Part shown: positions 48,880-56,418 of the stretch, in pieces
Position numbering within the stretch: position 1 is the stretch's first letter
Layout: the number at the start of each line of letters is the position of its first letter
Assembly (NCBI RefSeq): GCF_013035425.1
Contig: NZ_WQHX01000004.1
Location: forward strand, 337,349-401,348
Origin: Ruegeria arenilitoris
Lineage (GTDB): Bacteria; Pseudomonadota; Alphaproteobacteria; Rhodobacterales; Rhodobacteraceae
Reading direction: 5' to 3'
Length of the DNA: 64,000 nucleotides
Notes under the pieces: generated by a model
Databases searched by the model: none
Seen by the model: only the letters and a program-made list of their open reading frames with translations
What the model was told of the DNA's origin: nothing
Position numbers and translations under genes: made by a program

Positions 48880-49222
48880 TGATAATGAGTTGGAAAATCT
48901 GTTTGCCCAGGCCCGTCAGGAAAGCTCTGGGATGCCCGATGATTTGGCGGTTCGGATCGAAACCGACGCTGAATTGGTTCGGTTAAAAAGGCTGAAAGCG
49001 GCGAAGCGACCTGAATTACGCGCGTGGCGAAAGGTAATTGAAGGTATCGGCGGGCTAAGAGTTCTGGGGGGGCTGGCAGCCGCGTGTGCAGCGGGGATCT
49101 GGATCGGCTTTTCTGCTCCTGCCTTTCTACCTGATCCAGCCAACCTCTTCCTGCCGCAAGAAGCGACGTTTTTGATGGCTGAACTCAATTTGGACACCGA
49201 GTATCTGGAGGGCACGGAATGA
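48872..49222 (+). CDS. Probable anti-sigma factor, single transmembrane helix
   Basis: A 116-residue protein with an acidic, helical cytoplasmic N-terminus (about 1-55), one transmembrane helix (about 58-81: IGGLRVLGGLAAACAAGIWI) and a short periplasmic tail. Size, topology and overlap with the ECF sigma gene fit a CnrY-like anti-sigma factor; no sequence motif proves it. The stop overlaps the next start (ATGA). Confidence 0.6.
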   Translation: MADDNELENLFAQARQESSGMPDDLAVRIETDAELVRLKRLKAAKRPELRAWRKVIEGIGGLRVLGGLAAACAAGIWIGFSAPAFLPDPANLFLPQEATFLMAELNLDTEYLEGTE

Positions 49223-49698
49223 GTGAAATCCCCGTATCAAAGCGCCGATGGATGCCGATCCTCTTAGCGGTCTCATTGGCTGTGAACCTGTTGGTTGTTG
49301 GTATCATTCTCGGAACGGCCCTGAGGATAAAGGGAGGAGAGCAGGCAAGGGTGCCGCCCGGCTTTGGGCTAGCGTTGTACCACGCATTGCCTAAAGAGGA
49401 CCGAAAGGTGCTTAGGGGCGAATTGGCTACATTGCGCAGCAAAGGGTCAGAACGGCGTTCGAAGGATTTTCAAGAACTGCGTAAGGCTTTGCTGCAAGTC
49501 CCGTTTGAGCCGGAGATTGTTCAAGGGCTTTTGGATCAACAGGTTCAGGCCACTGCTGATTTGCAGGAGTCTTTGCATCAGGAGTGGCTGACTCAAGTCT
49601 CCGAAATGACCGATAGTGAACGACAGATTTATGCCGAACGTCTGGAAGAGGTAATCAAGCGTGGCCGCCATCGAAATGGAAAGCCCAAGGAAAACTGA
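49219..49698 (+). CDS. Periplasmic heavy-metal-sensor-like (CnrX/Spy-type) membrane-anchored protein
   Basis: A 159-residue protein with an N-terminal membrane anchor (about 11-33) and a helical periplasmic domain of the heavy-metal resistance/CnrX group, including the typical LTQVSEMTDSERQIYAERLEE segment and an arginine-rich helix. Candidate metal ligands are H55, H120 and M130, in places broadly like the ligand helices of CnrX. It closes a sigma/anti-sigma/sensor operon. Whether it senses metal, calcium or envelope stress is not shown. Confidence 0.75.
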   Translation: MSEIPVSKRRWMPILLAVSLAVNLLVVGIILGTALRIKGGEQARVPPGFGLALYHALPKEDRKVLRGELATLRSKGSERRSKDFQELRKALLQVPFEPEIVQGLLDQQVQATADLQESLHQEWLTQVSEMTDSERQIYAERLEEVIKRGRHRNGKPKEN

Positions 49699-49705
49699 AG
49701 GTTAA

Positions 49706-51106
49706 CTACGCGGCATCTGGCCTAATCTGCACTTGATTGCGACCGGCTTTCTTTGCGGCGTACAGTGCTATATCCGCAGATTTTAATAAATCACCAGCCA
49801 GAAATGGACTACCACTTCGATTTAAGCTCCATGGTTCGCACAACCTTAGGCCAATACTGATTGTGACTGGGATCGATAACTGGGAGTCCGGCAATCGAAA
49901 CGGCTCCGCACATATGCGGTCGCATATCAAGTCTGCTGTTTCCAATGCGTTTTCTTGCGGAACATCGGGAATACATATCAAGAATTCTTCACCACCGATC
50001 CTCGCGACAAACCCAGCTTTTTCGACGGTGCGCTGCAGTCGGCCTGCCACTTCGGTCAACACGAGGTCGCCGACACTATGTCCAAACCTGTCGTTGATCG
50101 ACTTAAAGTGGTCAAGATCTGCAACCATAACGGCGAAACTACGCCCTGAATTCAAGGATTTGCGCGCGATTTGGTCAAGCGCGGACATGGCAAAACGGCG
50201 ATTGTGAAGCCCTGTCAATGCGTCAGTCAGCGAGTCGGTCAGCCCCTTGCGTAATGATGCGCGCAGCTTGTCGTCTGTCTGCTTGCGGGCTATGTGCCGT
50301 TTCAATCGTAGGACAATCTCGTCTGTCTCGAAACCGCCCTGGCACACGGCGTCAGCTCCCCAATCCAACGCTTCGGCAGCCAAGTCCGCATTATCACCCT
50401 GCATCACTCCGATCAGCGCCGAATGGCGCGTTGTCGCCCTGGATCGTAAGTCCGACAGAATTGTTTGTCCGGCTGCTCCGGGTCCAAGTTCTACAACAAT
50501 CGCGTCAGGGGCTGGGGCGGAAAGTATACCCTTCAGGTTGGGTAATGTGTGCGTTGATATGGAGTTTGGCATTTGCTTGGACAAAGCCTTACGCCATATC
50601 GAGTTGGTGCGAGTGCTGTGAGCAAGTAACGCCACCAAACCTGCGGGGGGAGGCTTATAAAAGGCGGTTTGCGGTTCTGCAAATCCAATAGACTTGGGTT
50701 CATCATTGATCCGCAACTCTTGTTGTTTCCCACGTATGCGAAGAAGGCTACGGACGTGTGCAAGCAGTAGGGTGTCTTTGAACGGGTATGCCAGGACGTC
50801 ATCCAAACCGTCGGCTAGCGCCTGAATTCGCGCGGCCTTGTCGTTTTGCTGCGTTATGGCGACAACGGGAATATCTGCAAGAGTTGGATCGCCGGCCAAC
50901 AGTTTCTTTACGTCCGCTGCTTTGCCGTCTGGCAAAGTTTGCGCCGCCAGAACAAGGTCGGGCTGGCTTCGGCGTAACAAAGTCGGCAGTCCCCTTAGTC
51001 TTTCACCTTGAACGACATGATACCAAGCAGCAGTCAACTGCACCTTGAGCATAATGCGGTTGGTCGAGACCCCGTCGAGGACAAGTATCGTGCCTTGCAC
51101 AGACAT
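49706..51106 (-). CDS. PleD-like diguanylate cyclase with degenerate receiver domains
   Basis: A 466-residue REC-REC-GGDEF protein, architecture of PleD. The cyclase domain (about 295-460) has RIGGEEFLICIP, so it should make c-di-GMP; the RxxD inhibitory site expected five residues before GGEEF is absent. The first receiver domain has PDLVLAAQTLPDG where the phosphoacceptor Asp belongs (residue 55 is Ala), and the conserved Lys near its end is Tyr (LDDVLAYPF). The second receiver has DAIVVELGPG (Glu at that site). Thus it is probably not controlled by normal phosphorylation. Confidence 0.9.
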   Translation of the reverse strand: MSVQGTILVLDGVSTNRIMLKVQLTAAWYHVVQGERLRGLPTLLRRSQPDLVLAAQTLPDGKAADVKKLLAGDPTLADIPVVAITQQNDKAARIQALADGLDDVLAYPFKDTLLLAHVRSLLRIRGKQQELRINDEPKSIGFAEPQTAFYKPPPAGLVALLAHSTRTNSIWRKALSKQMPNSISTHTLPNLKGILSAPAPDAIVVELGPGAAGQTILSDLRSRATTRHSALIGVMQGDNADLAAEALDWGADAVCQGGFETDEIVLRLKRHIARKQTDDKLRASLRKGLTDSLTDALTGLHNRRFAMSALDQIARKSLNSGRSFAVMVADLDHFKSINDRFGHSVGDLVLTEVAGRLQRTVEKAGFVARIGGEEFLICIPDVPQENALETADLICDRICAEPFRLPDSQLSIPVTISIGLRLCEPWSLNRSGSPFLAGDLLKSADIALYAAKKAGRNQVQIRPDAA

Positions 51107-51195
51107 TGGCGTTCACCGTTAGATTGCATGCGTTGCCAAAGTCTTTATGAGTCTGGTTAACAAACCCTTTCCAAGCTCAATAACGAGGCGAGTTT

Positions 51196-51480
51196 ATGTC
51201 GATCTCTAAGAACTCCGCAGAAACACTGGCCCTGAATGCACTGAGCTGGCTGGTGGGTAACGAAGAGCTTCTGCCGATATTTTTAGGCGCAACAGGAGCC
51301 TCGGAACAGGATCTGCGTAACCGAGTTGGAGAGACCGAGTTTTTGGTGTCAGTGCTTGATTTTCTGTTGTTGGATGATTCCTGGGTGGTCTCATATTGTG
51401 ACGCTAATTCAGAAAGTTATGATCTTCCTGCACAAGCTCGATCCGTCTTGGCGGGCGAATCGGCAATGCACTGGACTTGA
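51196..51480 (+). CDS. DUF3572 family protein
   Basis: A 94-residue small helical protein: ETLALNALSWLVGNEELLPIFLGATG and LRNRVGETEFLVSVLDFLLLDDSWV in part match DUF3572, an alphaproteobacterial family of unknown function often near PleD or DivK genes. It is divergent from the PleD-like gene across 89 bases, and its stop is 14 bases before the HAD gene's GTG start. Confidence 0.8.
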   Translation: MSISKNSAETLALNALSWLVGNEELLPIFLGATGASEQDLRNRVGETEFLVSVLDFLLLDDSWVVSYCDANSESYDLPAQARSVLAGESAMHWT

Positions 51481-51494
51481 CAGGAGAGCGTGGC

Positions 51495-52187
51495 GTGCGA
51501 GTTGAGGCGCTCATTTTCGACAAAGACGGTACTCTTTTTGATTTTGCGGCCACTTGGGGTGCTTTCGGTCGCGCAGTACTACTGCGCCTTTCTGAAGGAG
51601 ATACCAGTCAGGCTGCCAAATTGGGTAAGGTAGTAGGTTTTGACTTTGCGCAGGGCTGTTATCAAGGCGACAGTGTTGTTATTGCCGGAACAGTCAGCGA
51701 AGTTGCAGACGCCCTGATACCACATCTGAAGGGCTATGATCATTCTGAACTTGTCGGTATTTTGAATCGAGAGTCCGCGCTGGCCGAGCAGGTACCAGCA
51801 GTACCCCTTGGCCCGTTTCTGAGTAATTTGCGTCAGACCGGACTAAAACTTGGGGTTGCTACAAATGACGGAGAAATGCCTGCTGTGCAGCATTTGCGGT
51901 CTATGGGCATACGAGACTATTTTGATTTTGTCGCTGGATACGACAGCGGGCACGGATTTAAACCGGGGCCGGGGCAATTGCTTGCTTTTGCCAATCACGT
52001 GAAGATCAATCCTTCACAAATCGCTATGGTGGGCGATAGCCGTCACGATCTTGAGGCAGGCAGGGCCGCGGGAATGACCACAATCGGTGTGTTGACTGGC
52101 GTGGCTCCGGCGGAAGTTTTGGAACCCTTGGCAGATGTAGTTCTGCCCGATATCGGATACATCGCCGGATGGTTGTCGAGCAAGTGA
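51495..52187 (+). CDS. HAD-family hydrolase
   Basis: A 230-residue HAD phosphatase: motif I FDKDGTLFDF, motif II VATNDGE, motif III Lys in GFKPGPG and motif IV VGDSRHDLEAGRAAG. It resembles phosphoglycolate phosphatase-like enzymes; substrate unknown. GTG 51495 is chosen because AGGAG (51482-51486) lies 8 bases before it; an in-frame TTG at 51477 overlaps the DUF3572 stop and has no ribosome site. Confidence 0.8.
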   Translation: MRVEALIFDKDGTLFDFAATWGAFGRAVLLRLSEGDTSQAAKLGKVVGFDFAQGCYQGDSVVIAGTVSEVADALIPHLKGYDHSELVGILNRESALAEQVPAVPLGPFLSNLRQTGLKLGVATNDGEMPAVQHLRSMGIRDYFDFVAGYDSGHGFKPGPGQLLAFANHVKINPSQIAMVGDSRHDLEAGRAAGMTTIGVLTGVAPAEVLEPLADVVLPDIGYIAGWLSSK

Positions 52188-52308
52188 CGACATTAAGGGG
52201 AAAATAGCATAATAGGGCCACAAAACCGACATCCGTTGTCGCTGACAGAACGGCCATTTACCGGCACTTCAGGGCTTGCTTGAACAAAGCAGACCCTCGG
52301 AGGACCCA

Positions 52309-53868
52309 ATGGCAGAAACCAGGACATCCCGACGCCGCAGTGGTGGACGCGCAGGAGCCGCCGCGAGGCGTGGCAGCGCAGTTATTGACCAGATGCCATG
52401 GAACCCGCCAGTTAACACAGATCGTCCAACCGAACCGCTTGGCCCAGAAGGAATCGAAGCCATTCACGACGGTGCAATGCGCATTCTCGAAGAGATTGGA
52501 ATCGAGTTCTACAACGAAGAAGCCATTGGTATTCTTCGCGAAGCAGGGTGCACAATCAAGGACTCGAACGTTCGAATGGGGCGTGATTTTGTAATGGAAA
52601 TGGTGGCTAAAGCTCCATCCAGTTTCACCATTACACCGCGCAACCCAGACCACCAAATCACTATTGGCGGTAGAAATCTGCTTTTCGGGAACGTGTCCTC
52701 CCCACCGAATTACTGGGACATGGAGATAGGTAAGAAAGTTCCAGGCACCCGTAGAATGTGCCAGGATTTGCTGAAGCTGACTCAATTTTTCAACTGTATT
52801 CATTTCGCAGGAGGTTACCCGGTTGAGCCGGTGGACGTCCACGCGAGTGTTCGGCACCTGGACGTGCTCTACGATAAACTTACCCTGACCGACAAAGCCA
52901 TGCATGCCTATTCACTGGGCAAAGAGCGGGTCGAAGATGTCATGGAAATGGTGCGAATTGCCAGCGGCCTAAGCCACGAAGAATTCGAGGCTTCGCCGCG
53001 CATGTACACGAATATCAACTCCACCTCTCCGTTAAAGCACGATCACCCAATGATCGACGGTTGTTTGCGCCTAGCGCGACGTGGGCAAGCGATTGTGGTG
53101 ACCCCATTCACATTGGCCGGGGCAATGGCGCCTGTTACCATGGCCGGAGCTGTTGCACAGTCCTTAGCCGAAGCATTATGCGCTATAGCTCTGTTCCAAT
53201 ATGTCCGGCCGGGAATTCCATGTGTAATCGGTACATTTACGTCGAACGTAGACATGAAATCGGGTGCTCCTGCATTTGGGACGCCGGAATATATGCGATC
53301 GACCCAGATGACCGGTCAGATGGCCCGTTTTTACAACCTGCCGATGCGCTCGTCGGGGGTATGCGCTGCAAATGTGCCGGACGGACAATCGATCTGGGAA
53401 ACTTCAAACTCTTTATGGGCGGCAGTGCAATCAGGCACCAACATGGTCTATCACGCGGCCGGTTGGCTTGAAGGCGGCCTTATAGCGAGCCCTGAGAAAT
53501 TCGTCATGGATTGCGAAATTTTACAGCATATTCAACGCTATATGCAGCCAGAGCTGGTCGCGACCGGACCTGACGATATCGCCTTAGATGCCATTCGCGA
53601 TGTTGGCAATGACGGGCACTTTTTTGGGATTCAACACACGCAGGACAGATATTCTACCGCCTTCTACCAGCCATTTCTTAGCGATTGGAAGAATTATGAG
53701 GCCTGGGACGCGGCCGGTGGTATCTGGACTGCTGAGAGGGCGCATAGAATGTTCAAGGAAATCGTTGGCAGTTTTGAAGCCCCACCCATGGAAGAAGCTA
53801 TCCGAGAAGAACTGGCTGAGTTTGTGGAACGCCGAAAAGCGGAAGGTGGCGCACCTACAGACTTTTAA
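52309..53868 (+). CDS. Trimethylamine methyltransferase (MttB) family protein, non-pyrrolysine
   Basis: A 519-residue TIM-barrel methyltransferase of the MttB superfamily. Characteristic segments are AMRILEEIGIEFYNEEAI, FAGGYPVEPVDVH and GIPCVIGTFTSNVDMKSGAP in part. The frame has no internal TAG, so it is a member without pyrrolysine, like glycine betaine:corrinoid methyltransferase MtgB; such proteins demethylate quaternary amines. The N-terminus (RTSRRRSGGRAGAAARRGS) is basic and low-complexity. GGAGG (52299-52303) sets ATG 52309. No corrinoid protein is adjacent. Confidence 0.88.
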   Translation: MAETRTSRRRSGGRAGAAARRGSAVIDQMPWNPPVNTDRPTEPLGPEGIEAIHDGAMRILEEIGIEFYNEEAIGILREAGCTIKDSNVRMGRDFVMEMVAKAPSSFTITPRNPDHQITIGGRNLLFGNVSSPPNYWDMEIGKKVPGTRRMCQDLLKLTQFFNCIHFAGGYPVEPVDVHASVRHLDVLYDKLTLTDKAMHAYSLGKERVEDVMEMVRIASGLSHEEFEASPRMYTNINSTSPLKHDHPMIDGCLRLARRGQAIVVTPFTLAGAMAPVTMAGAVAQSLAEALCAIALFQYVRPGIPCVIGTFTSNVDMKSGAPAFGTPEYMRSTQMTGQMARFYNLPMRSSGVCAANVPDGQSIWETSNSLWAAVQSGTNMVYHAAGWLEGGLIASPEKFVMDCEILQHIQRYMQPELVATGPDDIALDAIRDVGNDGHFFGIQHTQDRYSTAFYQPFLSDWKNYEAWDAAGGIWTAERAHRMFKEIVGSFEAPPMEEAIREELAEFVERRKAEGGAPTDF

Positions 53869-53929
53869 GCCGATTCTCTTTGTTTGCCCTGTTTGTGTCA
53901 CAGTCAAACTGACTGGCATTGTAGTGAAA

Positions 53930-53954
53930 AACTGGCCAACTTTGGCAGTTTGTT
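53930..53954 (+). terminator. Possible terminator after the MttB-family gene
   Basis: AACTGGCCA (53930-53938) pairs with TGGCAGTT (53943-53950) with a one-base bulge and a tetraloop, followed by TGTT. The position, 62 bases after the stop, is right, but the stem is imperfect and the T-run weak. Confidence 0.35.
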
Positions 53955-54002
53955 AAGTTTTCTGCCGTCAGATCATGCAGTACGCGAAACCTGAGGCTTA
54001 AA

Positions 54003-54590
54003 ATGCACGGTCTGATCAACAGGGCGATTCAATCATTCGTCTGTGCCACTTATGGGTGGTCCTGCTGGCAACGTGCGACCGAGAAAGCAAATCTCGGGTT
54101 TGTCGAATTCGAGCCTATGCTGATATACGATGCAGATGTGTCGACACGAGTACTGGACGCGTTGTGTGCCGAGCTGAGTCGATCTCAATCAGAATTTCTT
54201 GAAGACCTTGGAACTTACTTGGTATCGCACCCGAATATGGAAGGTCTGCGCCGTTTGCTACGCTTTGGCGGCGTGACATATGTTGAGTTCCTGCATTCTT
54301 TGGATGACCTTTCGGATCGGGCCCGTCTGGCTGTATCCGATCTAGACTTGCCTGTGTTGGAACTGCGCGAGCAATCTTCGACGGAATATACTTTGCGCTG
54401 TTCACCAGGGTTGCCCGGATATTCCAGTGTCATGACGGGGGTGTTGCGCGCCATGGCCGATGATTACGGTGCTTTGGTCATGCTTTCCAATGATGAGGGT
54501 CTGGGCGCAAACGATGTAATCTCGATAATTTTGGTGGAAAGTGCCTTTTCTGAAGGCCGACGATTCGACCTTGGGGCCCGAGCGCAATGA
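54003..54590 (+). CDS. H-NOX (heme NO-binding) domain protein lacking the heme-ligand His
   Basis: A 195-residue single H-NOX domain with the family N-terminus (MHGLINRAIQSFV) and the core block FLHSLDDLSDRARLAV. H-NOX proteins normally hold heme through a His in the LDxLH motif and a YxSxR motif 29 residues later. Here the His position is Ser104 and the YxSxR positions are Cys133, Pro135 and Leu137, with spacing kept, so heme binding in the usual way is unlikely. The stop overlaps the start of an HNOBA-GGDEF cyclase (ATGA), the standard partner of H-NOX. Confidence 0.85.
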   Translation: MHGLINRAIQSFVCATYGWSCWQRATEKANLGFVEFEPMLIYDADVSTRVLDALCAELSRSQSEFLEDLGTYLVSHPNMEGLRRLLRFGGVTYVEFLHSLDDLSDRARLAVSDLDLPVLELREQSSTEYTLRCSPGLPGYSSVMTGVLRAMADDYGALVMLSNDEGLGANDVISIILVESAFSEGRRFDLGARAQ

Positions 54591-55576
54591 CACCAATGTC
54601 GGATCTGGTTGAGTTGCTGGAAACTCTGTGTCCGATGTTTGTCATTGTCGACGAAACAGGACAAATTCAAAGCGTCGGTCACACGTTGCAGAAGTTGCGT
54701 CCAGATCAGCCGATGGCTCAGCGAAATTTTCTTGATATCTTCGAACTCATTCGTCCTAAATCAGTAACAACGGTTTCGGGTCTTATGGTGGCTTCTTGCG
54801 GCCGGTTGCAACTTAGATTTCGCGATGAACCGCGAACAACGCTCAAGGGGCTAGTCGCTCCGCTGCGGAACCGTTCAGGCGCGGTCATCAATCTGTCCTT
54901 CGGTATATCTATCCTAGACGCGGTACGGGACTATGCTCTGACAAGCGCTGATTTTTCCGGGGCTGATCTGGCAATCGAATTACTGTATCTCGTAGAGGCG
55001 AAATCAGCCGCGATGGAAGCGTCCCGGTCCCTGAATTTGCGATTGCAGGGCGCCATGTTGGAAGCCGAAGAACAGGCCTATACGGATACGCTTACGGGTC
55101 TCAAAAATCGGCGGGCTATGGATCACATGCTGGATCAGCTCATACAATCGCAATCAAGCTTCGCGCTGATGCACCTTGATTTGGATTTCTTTAAGTCAGT
55201 AAATGATCGTCTCGGTCATGCAGCTGGTGACCACGTGCTGCAACAGGCGGCGCGAATTATGATGGAAGAAACACGCAGCGAAGACACCGTCGCGCGTATT
55301 GGGGGCGATGAGTTCGTTCTGATTTTCAAAGGATTGAAAGATCGCAAAACACTGACCGGCATTGCCGAAAGACTAATCGCCAGACTGCGCGAGCCGATCG
55401 CATTCGACAACACGGAATGTATTATATCAGCCAGCATCGGAACGGCCCTGTCGACGCAATTCAAAACACAGGAATGGGCAAAGGTCCTGAATGCTGCCGA
55501 TCAGGCGTTGTATGAGGCTAAGAAAAATGGCAGATCCCGCCACGTTTTCTATGAAGAACCAGCGAAAGCCAATTAA
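54587..55576 (+). CDS. HNOBA-GGDEF diguanylate cyclase
   Basis: A 329-residue protein. The N-terminal domain (about 5-115) matches the H-NOX-associated HNOBA domain (CPMFVIVDETGQIQSVG, FLDIFELIRPK). A coiled coil (about 130-165) follows, then a GGDEF domain with RIGGDEFVLIF and an RxxD inhibitory site five residues before it (RSED). It should synthesise c-di-GMP, with feedback inhibition, under control of the H-NOX protein encoded just upstream. ATG 54587 overlaps the H-NOX stop; a second ATG three codons in is possible. Confidence 0.92.
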   Translation: MTPMSDLVELLETLCPMFVIVDETGQIQSVGHTLQKLRPDQPMAQRNFLDIFELIRPKSVTTVSGLMVASCGRLQLRFRDEPRTTLKGLVAPLRNRSGAVINLSFGISILDAVRDYALTSADFSGADLAIELLYLVEAKSAAMEASRSLNLRLQGAMLEAEEQAYTDTLTGLKNRRAMDHMLDQLIQSQSSFALMHLDLDFFKSVNDRLGHAAGDHVLQQAARIMMEETRSEDTVARIGGDEFVLIFKGLKDRKTLTGIAERLIARLREPIAFDNTECIISASIGTALSTQFKTQEWAKVLNAADQALYEAKKNGRSRHVFYEEPAKAN

Positions 55577-55600
55577 ACTCAATTCTCTTGGTAATTGAGT
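55577..55600. terminator. Hairpin directly after the HNOBA-GGDEF stop
   Basis: ACTCAATT (55577-55584) and AATTGAGT (55593-55600) form a perfect 8-bp stem with an 8-base loop, starting at the first base after the stop. There is no T-run after it, so it may act with the second hairpin at 55613 as a boundary between convergent genes. Confidence 0.45.
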
Positions 55601-55612
55601 GGAGCAAGGAGA

Positions 55613-55632
55613 CCGATAACCGCGGTTATCGG
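55613..55632. terminator. 20-bp perfect palindrome between convergent genes, bidirectional terminator candidate
   Basis: CCGATAACCGCGGTTATCGG is a perfect palindrome that can fold into an 8-bp stem with a CGCG loop on either strand. It lies between the stops at 55576 (+) and 55647 (-). The following + strand sequence (AATACTTTCGTTCGTT) is only moderately T-rich. A protein-binding site is the alternative reading. Confidence 0.5.
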
Positions 55633-55646
55633 AATACTTTCGTTCG

Positions 55647-56342
55647 TTATTCAGCTGATACCTGGTTTAACCTGTCAGCAATGTGCTGTTGAACTCTCGG
55701 CAATTCTCCGACAACGGGCATTACATGACCATTGAAACCAGCACGCGCCAGTTCTTGTGGAACGTCTTCAAGAACATGCCCGCCAGTGCAGGCAAAGAAC
55801 GGAAGGCAGATCGATTTGCTTTCGGTTCCGGCAGCGGCCTCGGCGATCGAAGGCGGCTGTTCGACAAAGCCAGTTCGGATCGATTTGAATGACCCAAAAC
55901 TTTTCAGGCGCGATGCGAACTCCTGCGCCACTTTTGCCGGGTTTTGGCTCCGGCCCGACCCATGTGCCGCGATTACCAAATCAACCTCTATCGCCGACCA
56001 TTTATTCAGCTCCAAAATCTTGTGAAGCGCGTCCCAGACCAATGCCGGCAATTCTGGATCGACCCCCAATGGATCAAGCACGCTAACATTTCGGGATCCG
56101 ATCCTTTTGGGTAGGGCGTTGTTCACAAACCAACCCTTGGCCATAAACAACGGATAAATTGTCGCTCCATCGGGAAGTTCATCCAAGCAGTTTTCCAACG
56201 CATTCGGAGCGGCGAGCGTGGCAGAATGGACAGAAATATCAGGAGTCAAAGCACCGACTGACCGTGCAAACGCGGCCAATGAAACTTCGGCTGGGGTTGG
56301 GTCCGATGGCTGACCATGAGCGACAATGACGGCGTGTGGCAT
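55647..56342 (-). CDS. CbiX/SirB-like chelatase family protein
   Basis: A 231-residue protein with two CbiX-type halves: VIVAHGQPSDPTPAE at the start and VIAAHGSGRSQNPAKVA in the middle, each with the His that inserts metal in sirohydrochlorin cobalto/ferrochelatases. Further conserved parts are YPLFMAKGWFV and LPFFACTGGHVLEDVPQEL, read as FACTGGHVLEDVP. It may act in siroheme or cobalamin synthesis; no such genes are adjacent, so the function is inferred from the family. Confidence 0.82.
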   Translation of the reverse strand: MPHAVIVAHGQPSDPTPAEVSLAAFARSVGALTPDISVHSATLAAPNALENCLDELPDGATIYPLFMAKGWFVNNALPKRIGSRNVSVLDPLGVDPELPALVWDALHKILELNKWSAIEVDLVIAAHGSGRSQNPAKVAQEFASRLKSFGSFKSIRTGFVEQPPSIAEAAAGTESKSICLPFFACTGGHVLEDVPQELARAGFNGHVMPVVGELPRVQQHIADRLNQVSAE

Positions 56343-56418
56343 TCGTTAGTTCCGAAAACTGTTCGAGGGGAAGATGTCGCGTTAGCGGGCAGAGTCAATC
56401 CGAACAACGAAAAAACGC

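Noticed and set aside
52309..53868. Pyrrolysine-dependent MttB
   Set aside because: No in-frame TAG is present and no pyl genes are seen; the frame is continuous.
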